From: DATJPR01 sp963811705 | GTDB taxonomy: Bacteria; Bacteroidota; Ignavibacteria; UBA10030; UBA6906 | Reading direction: 5' to 3' | Length of the DNA stretch: 64,000 nt | NCBI GenBank assembly: GCA_963811705.1 | Contig: CAWESL010000013.1 | Span: 62,001-126,000 of the forward strand | Shown: piece by piece, positions 8,786-16,478 of the stretch | Numbering within the stretch: position 1 is the stretch's first letter | How the letters are laid out: each line of letters opens with the position of its first letter | Notes under the pieces: model-generated | Database searches by the model: none | The model's input: only the letters and a program-made list of their open reading frames with translations | What the model was told of the DNA's origin: nothing | Made by a program: the position numbers and the translations under genes

Positions 8786-9436
8786 CTAAAGCTGCTTAAT
8801 CAGCTTCATAACTTTCCAGACGAAGTTCACGTCCTTGCGCTTGACGGTGACCGGTTCGAAGTCCGGATTCAGCGGGATCAAATGGATGTAGATCCCTTCG
8901 AACTTCACTTTCTTCAGCGTGTCTTCGCCGTTCACGCGGACGACGCAGATGTCCCCGGAACGGGCTTCCTGCTGCGGGCTCACGATGACGACATCGCCGT
9001 CCTCGATTCGCGGCGACATGGATTGCCCCTTGACCTTGAGGGCAAACGCGCTCGGGTCGCGTATATCATCGACCGTAACAAAATCATCGGTGTAGTCGGG
9101 GTGGAATATCGTCGCGACCTTTCCCGCGGGAACGGCAGAAATCAGAGGGAGATCCACGAGTTTGTTCCTGCGTCGCGCGTTGCCCGGGAGGGGGATCACG
9201 TTGTCAGGACGCGAGGGGACCGGGTACATTTCGCCATCACCGGTGAGAAGCCAGTTTGGCTGGACCCCGGTGACTCTGGCGAGGGCCGTAATCGCGAGAC
9301 CGTCGGGGGTCTGGTCCCCTTTTTCCCACCTCTGGAGCGTCCTTGTCGCCACGCTGACCTTGGCGGCGAGTGTTGCCTGATCCGCCCCCTTGTTTTCCCG
9401 GGCCTCCCTGATCCTATCGCCAATCGTGGTCTTCAT
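8786..9436 (-). CDS. XRE-S24 self-cleaving transcriptional repressor
   Basis: This 216-residue LexA/CI-like regulator has an N-terminal XRE helix-turn-helix (about 5-65: QATLAAKVSVATRTLQRWEKG), a linker, and a C-terminal S24 peptidase domain. All autocleavage elements are present: an Ala-Gly scissile pair (A104-G105 in SAVPAGKV), the nucleophile Ser139 in GQSMSPRIEDGD and the general-base lysine in EDTLKKVK (about Lys176). The start is supported by GGAGG just upstream. It is divergent from the DUF72 gene, and two matching palindromes lie between them, so autoregulation and control of DUF72 are likely. Such proteins occur as prophage or DNA-damage repressors; no phage genes are nearby. Confidence 0.9.
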   Translation of the reverse strand: MKTTIGDRIREARENKGADQATLAAKVSVATRTLQRWEKGDQTPDGLAITALARVTGVQPNWLLTGDGEMYPVPSRPDNVIPLPGNARRRNKLVDLPLISAVPAGKVATIFHPDYTDDFVTVDDIRDPSAFALKVKGQSMSPRIEDGDVVIVSPQQEARSGDICVVRVNGEDTLKKVKFEGIYIHLIPLNPDFEPVTVKRKDVNFVWKVMKLIKQL

Positions 9437-9448
9437 GTTCCTCCTCTA

Positions 9449-9462
9449 TGACACATTTGTCA
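9449..9462. promoter_or_regulatory. Operator O1, TGACA-N4-TGTCA
   Basis: A perfect 14-base palindrome, TGACACATTTGTCA, lies 12 bases upstream of the XRE-S24 start codon. It matches the second copy at 9480-9493 in arm sequence and spacing. Confidence 0.6.
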
Positions 9463-9470
9463 ACCGTGAC

Positions 9471-9499
9471 TTGACAAGACGACAAAAATGTCGTATGTT
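9471..9499 (+). promoter_or_regulatory. Promoter toward the DUF72 gene
   Basis: TTGACA (9471-9476), a 17-base spacer and TATGTT (9494-9499) form a good sigma70-type promoter reading rightward. Its spacer contains operator O2, so a bound repressor would block it. Confidence 0.6.
9480..9493. promoter_or_regulatory. Operator O2, CGACA-N4-TGTCG
   Basis: A second palindrome (CGACAAAAATGTCG, extended one base each side by A and T) sits inside the promoter spacer. O1 and O2 share GACA-N4-TGTC, and their centres are 31 bases apart, about three helical turns. Confidence 0.6.
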
Positions 9500-9654
9500 G
9501 CGTGAAGATAATACGAACCATTTTCGTCAATGTCAAGCGGAGAACAAGCGCAGAGCGTATGAATCATGTGGGCCTTCTTCCTACGTCCTTCCATACTTCC
9601 TACTCTCTGCCGCCCCATGTAATCTCCGCGCCAACTTTCCGGGAGGGCTGTGTG

Positions 9655-10572
9655 ATGGAAACGCAAGAAGTGCAATTCTCGATCGGCATCGGCGGCTGGG
9701 AGCATGACGTCCTCGATCACTGTTTCTACCCGCGGTCCGGAATGACGTCAGCGGAGAAGCTCGCCTTCTATGCCGGGTACTTTGCGGTTGCAGAGGTCCG
9801 CGCGACGTTCTGGGATGAGTCGCTCGGTGCCGCGGATGCACGCGAATGGTCGAATGCCGTCAGCGGCAGAAAAGGGTTCCGGTTTTCCGTGAAACTCAAT
9901 AAGGCTTTCACGCATGACCGTATCGTCCGGGCCCCTTTGGTGAGAGCGACAAAAGCTCTTCTTCGCGAGCTGGCCGACCACAACAGGCTGGGTGCCGTCC
10001 TTCTTCAGTTTCCCTATGGTTTCACGAATACCGGATCCAACCGCCAGCACCTTATCAAACTTTCGGAACTCTTCCAGGAATATCCCCTGTACGTGGAACT
10101 CCGGCATTCTTCCTGGAACACGTCCGCGCTCCTCCCCTTCCTCGCGGAACACGCGATGCGACCCGTCAATACCGATATGCCCAAGGTGAACCAGTACATG
10201 CCGTTCCTGACCGGTCTCATTGGAGACACTGCGTATCTTCGCCTGCACGGAAGAAATGAAAAAGGTTGGCTGTTAAACGGTTACGACAGTCGCTACGATT
10301 ATCTGTACAACGGTCGCGAGCTCGCCGAGCTGCGGCGGAGGATGGAAGCGATGAAGGGGCGGTGCAGCGAGGGTATGATCGTATGCAACAACACAACGGG
10401 GGGTAAGGCGGTGGCGACGGCATTCCAGATCACCGCGGCAATCCGTCAGGGTGAAGGACTATCGATCCCCCCCATGGCGTATCGGGCGTTCCCGATTCTT
10501 CAGGACATCAGTCAGCGGCACGAGACAAGCGCGACGCTCTTCGATCAGTCCGATCTTCGTACTGCGATCTGA
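9655..10572 (+). CDS. DUF72 (YecE-like) family protein
   Basis: This 305-residue TIM-barrel protein of the DUF72/YecE family shows FSIGIGGWEHDVLDHCFYP at the start, LLQFPYGF, YVELRHSSW (about residues 142-150), RLHGRNEKGW and the C-terminal VCNNTTGGKAV. The family's biochemical function is not established; roles near nucleic acid repair or metal metabolism have been proposed. GGGAGGG at 9641-9647 selects the ATG at 9655 over upstream in-frame ATGs, leaving a leader of about 150 bases. It is divergent from the XRE-S24 repressor and probably under its control. It ends 11 bases from the convergent RAYT-like gene. Confidence 0.85.
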   Translation: METQEVQFSIGIGGWEHDVLDHCFYPRSGMTSAEKLAFYAGYFAVAEVRATFWDESLGAADAREWSNAVSGRKGFRFSVKLNKAFTHDRIVRAPLVRATKALLRELADHNRLGAVLLQFPYGFTNTGSNRQHLIKLSELFQEYPLYVELRHSSWNTSALLPFLAEHAMRPVNTDMPKVNQYMPFLTGLIGDTAYLRLHGRNEKGWLLNGYDSRYDYLYNGRELAELRRRMEAMKGRCSEGMIVCNNTTGGKAVATAFQITAAIRQGEGLSIPPMAYRAFPILQDISQRHETSATLFDQSDLRTAI

Positions 10573-10583
10573 CGCTCATCCCG

Positions 10584-11225
10584 TTACCGTGGCTTCCCGG
10601 GTCGGTGCGGGCGACGGTCCGGCGGCATCTTCCCCCACGGCTTGTTCGCAGAGGGGGATGGCCTGCGTGTTCGGAAGGGTCGTTTTCCGTCCGGAATCGG
10701 ACGATGGGGAGCAGGAGTGCGAGGGGGGATAAGAATCTTCTCCACCGGTACGACAAATGAACCAAGATACGGATAGGCTGTTGCAACCGTCACAAGTCGC
10801 TCGCGTACGGGCGCAAGGAAAATCTGCTTCGCGATGTCCCGGCTCTCTTCCCCTTTGCGCAAAACGCGTTCGATGTATTTCTTGCTCCACACCGGATGTT
10901 GAACCTGCTGGAGCACGAACGCGTTGGTCGTTCCGCGGAACGCCGCCAGGAATTCCTTCATGTCCGATGTCTCCTCTCTCCCCCTGATGAGCAGGAGAAG
11001 GCGATCTGGGAGTGCGCAGTAGGCATACACATCAAATTTGTGAGTGGCAGCTTCTTCGCGAAGGCTGCCGAGAACTGCGAAGACGCGGTCGTGGTCGGTA
11101 AAGAGGGTCTTCGCATGATAGGTGGGAAGTGTGATGATGTAGCGATGCTGCCCTTTGTAATCGAAGCGGTGGCTGACTTCATGCCGCTCGGCGCTCGGAA
11201 GCCTCATCGTGTCAGGTATCGTCAT
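10584..11225 (-). CDS. RAYT/Y1-transposase relative lacking catalytic residues
   Basis: The 213-residue protein has the layout of REP-associated (IS200/IS605-like) Y1 transposases: a beta-strand start (HRYIITLPTYHAKTLF), the region that normally carries the HUH motif, then WSKKYIERVLRKGEES and the block equivalent to YIHNNPVRAGLV. The expected MPNHVHLL reads ALPDRLLLL, so both metal-binding histidines are gone. The expected tyrosine before the NPVRA block is Gln (IAKQIFLAPVRERLV). A basic, proline-rich tail follows (PHRPIPDGKRPFRTRRP). No REP-type repeats were found next to it. It is probably a domesticated or inactive member, or a DNA/RNA-binding derivative. It follows the SDR gene by 15 bases. 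Confidence 0.75.
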   Translation of the reverse strand: MTIPDTMRLPSAERHEVSHRFDYKGQHRYIITLPTYHAKTLFTDHDRVFAVLGSLREEAATHKFDVYAYCALPDRLLLLIRGREETSDMKEFLAAFRGTTNAFVLQQVQHPVWSKKYIERVLRKGEESRDIAKQIFLAPVRERLVTVATAYPYLGSFVVPVEKILIPPRTPAPHRPIPDGKRPFRTRRPSPSANKPWGKMPPDRRPHRPGKPR

Positions 11226-11240
11226 CGGCTGCAGCGCTCC

Positions 11241-12035
11241 TTACAAGATCCCACGAATCGTCCCTCCGTCGATGGCGATCACCGTTCCGGAAATATAACT
11301 CGCCCTCTCCGAGGCAAGGAACACGATGGCGTTCGCGAGCTCTTCCGGATCCCCGAGCCGGCCGAGCGGAATGTCTTTCGCTTGTTCCGCGAGGTACGCG
11401 TCGACACTGATCCCTTTCGCCTTCGCGCGCGCCACTCCGATCTCTTTCTGCCGTGCGGTGAGAAAATAGCCCGGCGCAACCGTGTTGATCAGAATGCCGT
11501 CTTTCCCGAGTTGTTGCGAGAGGACCTTGGAAAGTCCCATGATGCCCGGTCGGACGGTGGAGCTGATGATCAGGTCGCCCAGGGGCTGTTTGACGGTCAG
11601 CGACGTAATATTGATGATCCTCCCCCAGTGCTGCTTCTGCATTTCAGGTACCACCGCCCTGATCAATCGGACCGTGCTCATCAGGTTCAGAGAGATTCCC
11701 TTCTCCCAATCTGCATCGGCAAGCGAGGCGAACGCCCCTACGGGGGGACCGCCCGCGTTTGTCACCAGGATATCGATCCTGCCGAATTGTCTTGAAACGG
11801 TCGCCGCAAGGTTCTTGATCTGCTCATCGGACGTCACATCGGCCACCACGGGCAGCACCGTCACGCCCTTCGCTGCATTCCGGATCTCCTCCGCTGTGGC
11901 CTCCAGCCGGGTACCATCGCGTGAGCAAATGACGACGTGCGCACCTTCGCGCGCAAATCCGGTTGCGGTTGCTTTTCCGAGTCCCTGGCTCGCAGCACAA
12001 ATGATCGCCACACGATTGCGTAAACCCAAATCCAT
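11241..12035 (-). CDS. SDR family oxidoreductase (FabG-like, atypical active site)
   Basis: A 264-residue short-chain dehydrogenase/reductase. It has the Rossmann start VAIICAASQGLGKATATGF, the ILVTNAGGP segment, the catalytic-type Ser in INITSLTVKQP and the C-terminal SGTVIAIDGG. At the usual YxxxK active site it reads SSTVRPGIMGLSK, so Tyr is replaced by Ser and Lys by Arg. Some FabG-like SDR subgroups share this SxxxR variant, so it may be a real subfamily rather than a broken gene. GAGGG six bases before the ATG at 12035 sets the start. Cofactor and substrate are unknown. Confidence 0.8.
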   Translation of the reverse strand: MDLGLRNRVAIICAASQGLGKATATGFAREGAHVVICSRDGTRLEATAEEIRNAAKGVTVLPVVADVTSDEQIKNLAATVSRQFGRIDILVTNAGGPPVGAFASLADADWEKGISLNLMSTVRLIRAVVPEMQKQHWGRIINITSLTVKQPLGDLIISSTVRPGIMGLSKVLSQQLGKDGILINTVAPGYFLTARQKEIGVARAKAKGISVDAYLAEQAKDIPLGRLGDPEELANAIVFLASERASYISGTVIAIDGGTIRGIL

Positions 12036-12087
12036 CGCTACCCTCACGTGATGGTATCGTCGGTCAACGGCACGAAAACGACCGACC

Positions 12088-12354
12088 CTACAGGAGCGAG
12101 ACGCCACTCTGCTGAAGTCGTTCCCGGATGCGGCTCACTGCCTCCGTTTCGCTGATCTTCATTCGGGAATTTGCATTCCGCACCGCCTGTTCCAGCGTAT
12201 CCCGGCGTGTTGAAAGCCAGAGCCAGACGCTGTAACCGAGCCGGTCCAGGTCATGTGGCTCGACGACGGGAATTCCCTCCACTGCGGCATACGCGATGGT
12301 CTCAAGCGATGAAGCGTCAGCCGGCCGAATGCTCGATGGAGCTTTTGTCGTCAT
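12088..12354 (-). CDS. Small hypothetical protein
   Basis: An 88-residue acidic-to-neutral protein with no signal peptide or membrane helix (MTTKAPSSIRPADASSLET... VWLWLSTRRDTLEQAVRNANSRM). It is not recognised. It looks helical, with a C-terminal charged segment (SETEAVSRIRERLQQSG). It lies between the patatin gene and the SDR on the same strand. An upstream in-frame ATG at 12420 would add 22 residues of low-complexity type and is less likely. Confidence 0.5.
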   Translation of the reverse strand: MTTKAPSSIRPADASSLETIAYAAVEGIPVVEPHDLDRLGYSVWLWLSTRRDTLEQAVRNANSRMKISETEAVSRIRERLQQSGVSLL

Positions 12355-12424
12355 ACTCGATCTCTGAGGTTGTGATGCTGTAATATACAAAGAGTGCCGG
12401 TGTGGAAACAGCCGATTCAAGTGT

Positions 12425-12458
12425 CACTTGTCACTTGTCAATTGACAAGTGACAAGTG
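12425..12458. repeat. Perfect 34-base palindrome built from heptads
   Basis: The left arm CACTTGTCACTTGTCAA (12425-12441) is followed directly by its exact reverse complement. Each arm is made of 7-base words (CACTTGT repeated, then CAATTGA across the centre, then CAAGTGA). It lies just after the patatin gene stop. No T-run follows on either strand, so it is not a standard terminator. Confidence 0.8.
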
Positions 12459-12466
12459 GTTCTTTA

Positions 12467-15214
12467 TTAAAGCTGGTACCCCATCATAAAGTACCACACC
12501 AGCGGGCCCTCCTGGATCGGGTTCTGCGGAAGGTCTTTCCCCAGATAGAAACTCTTTCCTGCTCCCACAACCGCCGGACCGATCGGCGTTCGTAACGCGA
12601 TTTCCGCGCCGATCCCGTGGCGGAAGGAGGAGAGCTTGATCTCTTCGGGAAGAGCGGAGATCTGTCCAAGATCGTAGCGAACGCGGACATAGGTGTCAAA
12701 CAGAAGTTTGAACGGGAGGAAATAGCGGTACTCGAGGTTGAACAGGAGCAGTTGCCTGCCGCGTCGATCGTCCTCCCGGACACCGAAGAAGTCGTCCATC
12801 CCCCCCAATCGGAATTCCTGGCTCAGTGGCATGGTCTTGTCTGCGAAATCCATCGTGAACCGCGGATGGATCGTATGCCGGCCGCCCCACGTCGAATACC
12901 ATTCATACATGAGCTGCATTGAATTGTAACCGATTTCGCTCCCGAGCCCCTGCAGGGCGAACTCATACGAGAGATCCAGCCCCACCCCCCGCGTTGCGAA
13001 GGGATAGGCGTCCTTTGAGTCGACGACGGAGCCGGCGCGAATCGTCACGAGACGATACCGCTCCTCGAGGTTTGCCGTGTTCTCGAGATTGCGAAGCCGA
13101 ATGTTCTGCGCAATCAAGTCGACGCTCATATTCCCAAGACGTTCGAATTGACCGCTGAAGCCCACCGAGGCGCCGTACCGGATGTCACGGTATTCTCCCA
13201 GCTGAATTCGTTCCCACGAATTGGGCCGGGTCACCACCGCATCACCGAACACATAGGTGTCGTACGTGCGGTAGAATGCATTCGCGCTCAACGTGAGATA
13301 TTCGTCAAACAGCCGGGGCATTTTGTATTCGAGGGTAACATCGCTATTCCTGTCCCCGCCGGAAATTGTCAGACCGAGTTCGACACCCGACCCGTGGAAA
13401 TTCTCATCCCGGATGTCCAGAAGGCCCTGGAGATGGCGTTCGTTGTCCACCCGTAAGCCCAATCGCACCAGTTGGCTCGGCCTCTCCCGGAGGCGGATGG
13501 TGATGGTAGTCCTCTTCCCGGCTGTCGAGGGCTCGAGGTAGACATATTCAAAGAGGGTCGTGCTGATGATATTCGCGACGCCGCGGTTTGCGTTGTCGAT
13601 GCGAAAGACCTCCCCTGGCTGCATTTGAAACTCCCGGAGGATAAAAGAGTCTTCCGTCCTGACGCCGCCTTGGACATCGATGGCGTCGATAATGCCTTCG
13701 TTGATCCCGATCGCGAGACGGTCGTTCACAGGGTTGAAGTCCATGGTGTCGATGCGCGCCAACGAATAGCCTTCCCCCCGGTATTTGCGCAGGATCCGCT
13801 CACGGATCATCCTCCACTCTTCGCGTGCCATCGTCTTGCCGACGAACGGACTGACCAACGGCAACAGGGAGTCAGGGCTGATCTGATGGCACCCGGAAAT
13901 TGCGACACCCAGCAACCTGGGATTTTCCGTCAGGACATACTGGATCGACGTCCCGGTGGAATCGGCGACAACCTTCGCTTCGACGTTTTCGAAGATCCCG
14001 AGGCCGTCCAGCAATCGGAGCCGGGCCCTGATCTTCGCGCCCGAGACAATCTCGGAATCGGAGAAGGTGATCGCTTTCAGCATGGAGTCGGGCAGGGAAG
14101 AGCCGGTGACCGAGACCGTAAACGGGCCGGAGAACTTGAGCGTGTCGCCGTCGATCTGCTGCTCTTTCTCCGCGAGGAGCTTTTCGATGGCGGCCACTTT
14201 CGTTTCGGCGGATTGATCGCCCTGCCTGATCAGAGTATCGAGGCCGTGGAGGTCGAAGGTCAGATGACGACCGATGTCCGGCGTGATCACCACGTCGGCG
14301 TCTTTGAGCTGTTCCAGGTTTAACACCTGCATGCTGATGCTCATCATCTGGTCCACCGTCTCCCATGGCGCTTTCATCTCATCGGCTGTGCGGAGACCGC
14401 TGGTCGTGTTGACGGCGACGACGACATCATAGCCGCGCTCCCGTGCGACGTCCACGGGGACATTGGCAAGAATCCCCCCGTCGATCAACTCCATGGAGTC
14501 GCGTTCAATGGGGTCGAAGAGCAGCGGCGTGGTTGCGCTGGCGCGAATCGCTTCGGCAAGCGAACCATCGCCGATGACCACGCGCTTCCCCGATATGAGA
14601 TCGGTGGCGATCGCCCGGAACGGAATCTTCAGATGGTCGAAGTCGGGGGATGGGTGGTACAGGGCCTGAAGGGTCTGGTTATTCAACCAATCCGTGAGCC
14701 GTTGGCCGCTGGCGACCGCGGAAGGGATGACGGGAGTCAGTCCCTGGAATCGCACGGCAAGAAACGTCCGGTCGCGCGCCAATTTTTGATCGACAAACAG
14801 ATCGCGGCGCCGCGTTTCGTCGCTCAACGAGAGGACCTCGTTCCAGTCCGTATGCACCGTGAGCGATTCGATCTCTGCGACGGAATATCCGGACGCGTAG
14901 AGCCCGCCGATAATCGCGCCCATGCTCGTCGCGGAAATAAAGTCGATGGGGATGTGGTGCCGCTCGAAGGCCTTCAGGACGCCGATCTGCGCCGCCCCCC
15001 GTGCTCCTCCACCGCTCAGGACGAGGGCGAGTCTCGGCCGCTTCGGGGCGCGCATGGGAAAGGACCGCGGAGCGCCTGTCGCCAATGTGTCGTACGTGAG
15101 TGTGATGACTGTCGTGAGGCGGCGATGCCGGGAAGAATCGGCCGGTGAAGGCTGGCCTGGAGCAATGCCGGAGAACAGCGGAAAGAGGAGTATGCCAAAG
15201 AGGAGGATCTTCAT
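12467..15214 (-). CDS. Patatin-like phospholipase fused to BamA-type barrel
   Basis: The 915-residue protein starts with a signal peptide (LLFGILLFPLFSGIAPGQ). A patatin domain follows (about 60-330), with oxyanion loop SGGGARGAAQ (67-76), nucleophile Ser97 in ATSMG and Asp245 in DGG. After this come a POTRA-like region (TVSVTGSSLPDSMLKAI and following) and a 16-strand-type surface-antigen barrel ending MMGYQL. This is the PlpD-like (type Vd) layout, in which the barrel carries a phospholipase to or across the outer membrane. The first Gly of GxSxG is Ala here. The start at 15214 begins the signal peptide; no clear Shine-Dalgarno site precedes it. Confidence 0.9.
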   Translation of the reverse strand: MKILLFGILLFPLFSGIAPGQPSPADSSRHRRLTTVITLTYDTLATGAPRSFPMRAPKRPRLALVLSGGGARGAAQIGVLKAFERHHIPIDFISATSMGAIIGGLYASGYSVAEIESLTVHTDWNEVLSLSDETRRRDLFVDQKLARDRTFLAVRFQGLTPVIPSAVASGQRLTDWLNNQTLQALYHPSPDFDHLKIPFRAIATDLISGKRVVIGDGSLAEAIRASATTPLLFDPIERDSMELIDGGILANVPVDVARERGYDVVVAVNTTSGLRTADEMKAPWETVDQMMSISMQVLNLEQLKDADVVITPDIGRHLTFDLHGLDTLIRQGDQSAETKVAAIEKLLAEKEQQIDGDTLKFSGPFTVSVTGSSLPDSMLKAITFSDSEIVSGAKIRARLRLLDGLGIFENVEAKVVADSTGTSIQYVLTENPRLLGVAISGCHQISPDSLLPLVSPFVGKTMAREEWRMIRERILRKYRGEGYSLARIDTMDFNPVNDRLAIGINEGIIDAIDVQGGVRTEDSFILREFQMQPGEVFRIDNANRGVANIISTTLFEYVYLEPSTAGKRTTITIRLRERPSQLVRLGLRVDNERHLQGLLDIRDENFHGSGVELGLTISGGDRNSDVTLEYKMPRLFDEYLTLSANAFYRTYDTYVFGDAVVTRPNSWERIQLGEYRDIRYGASVGFSGQFERLGNMSVDLIAQNIRLRNLENTANLEERYRLVTIRAGSVVDSKDAYPFATRGVGLDLSYEFALQGLGSEIGYNSMQLMYEWYSTWGGRHTIHPRFTMDFADKTMPLSQEFRLGGMDDFFGVREDDRRGRQLLLFNLEYRYFLPFKLLFDTYVRVRYDLGQISALPEEIKLSSFRHGIGAEIALRTPIGPAVVGAGKSFYLGKDLPQNPIQEGPLVWYFMMGYQL

Positions 15215-15304
15215 TGAAGAGGCAACGCTGGAATTCCGTGATTGGGTTGCCGGTGGGAGTACTGTCCAGTGATCCACTGATTCCCGCTATCAGCAGATTC
15301 CGCG

Positions 15305-16402
15305 CTACCGCGGGACGTCGGTCGATAACCGATAGCGCAGGACGATCCCCTGGTCGCCGTCAAGAACGTACAGGATCGACGAAAAGAACGCGAGGCCCGT
15401 GGGTCGACGGAGGAGGCCTCCCGACCCCACGAAGCCGAACGATTCCGATTTGAACACGCCCCTGCTTGTGAACTTGAAGATGCTGTCCAGCCCGGCGTCG
15501 GCGACAAAGACATCCCGTCGCGATGGATCGACGGCCACGCCCTGCGGTAAGAGGTACCGGTTTGGCTTGATGAAATCCACTCCGCGATCGGAAGGATTGG
15601 CCGGATCAAATCGCGGCAACCAGCCCACGAAGTCGGCATTACTCTGGTACACCATCCACAGAGCGCCGTACGCCACCCCTTCGGAAGATTGTATAACTAT
15701 GAAGTCACGACTGCCCGGGAATGCGGTGATCCCTGTCAGAAAATTGATGTTGCCGATCCCGGTTCCGACGCCGGTCGCAAAGGCAGGGACCGGGGTGACA
15801 AACTTGTCATTCGCATCGAACATCATCACCCGGCCGTCGGGGTCGATGAAGCTGGAATTATCGGGCCCTGTCCGCGAAGCAAGGTAGGTATTATCGCTCA
15901 ATACAGCAATGCCGGGGAATCGACGCGCCGGATGCGCGAGTTCCTTCCACACGGTATCGATCGGTGAAACATCAAGGTGATGGGCGGAATCCGCATTTTC
16001 CGAGACCAGGTGAATGCGGAAGATTGCGCCGACGGTGTCGCCGGACGCTGCCACGATCTCCCCTCCGACGAGAAGATCCAGACGGCTGTCCTGCCCGAGA
16101 GAGACCGGATGGAGAATGGTCCGCGCACTCATAAATTGCCCGGCCAGGTTCATCATGACAACCCGATTTGCACGTGTGTCCGCCACATAAAGGAGTTGAT
16201 CCCTGCCGATAAGAATATCCTCCGGACCGGAGAATCCGGTCAGAATCGGGTTCACAGGGATGTACGACGTATCGACGACCGACGTCAGTGCCTGGGGAAG
16301 CGTGCTCAGATCCATCTTTGAATCGCATCCCGCAGCAACCAGCGATGCGGCTGCCACCAATCCGGCGACAACCGCTTCCCATCGCGGCAAACCGCGCTTC
16401 AT
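15305..16402 (-). CDS. NHL/beta-propeller lipoprotein
   Basis: With the start at 16402 (MKRGLPRWEAVVAGL) this is a 365-residue lipoprotein with a lipobox LVAAGC near residue 26. A series of NHL-like propeller blades follows, such as GPEDILIGRDQLLYVADTRANRVVMM, PQGVAVDPSRRDVFVADAGLDSIFKF and RPTGLAFFSSILYVLDGDQG. It is probably exposed on the outer membrane or in the periplasm. An alternative ATG at 16429 would add nine residues. It lies 76 bases after the PorV-family gene at the end of the TonB/PorV module, suggesting a shared cell-surface role. Ligand unknown. Confidence 0.75.
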   Translation of the reverse strand: MKRGLPRWEAVVAGLVAAASLVAAGCDSKMDLSTLPQALTSVVDTSYIPVNPILTGFSGPEDILIGRDQLLYVADTRANRVVMMNLAGQFMSARTILHPVSLGQDSRLDLLVGGEIVAASGDTVGAIFRIHLVSENADSAHHLDVSPIDTVWKELAHPARRFPGIAVLSDNTYLASRTGPDNSSFIDPDGRVMMFDANDKFVTPVPAFATGVGTGIGNINFLTGITAFPGSRDFIVIQSSEGVAYGALWMVYQSNADFVGWLPRFDPANPSDRGVDFIKPNRYLLPQGVAVDPSRRDVFVADAGLDSIFKFTSRGVFKSESFGFVGSGGLLRRPTGLAFFSSILYVLDGDQGIVLRYRLSTDVPR

Positions 16403-16478
16403 CGATGTCAGGAGAGGAAGTCGACTCATTGTCCGACGACCCGCCGGCGAGAAAGATGTGCCATAGAGTGCATGACCT

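Noticed and set aside
9502..9654. Longer DUF72 protein starting at 9502
   Set aside because: The added residues are not family-like, and GGGAGGG supports the ATG at 9655.
10584..11225. Active insertion sequence
   Set aside because: Catalytic residues are missing and no terminal repeats or duplications were found.
12425..12458. Palindrome as a rho-independent terminator
   Set aside because: No T-run follows on either strand and the stem is not GC-rich.
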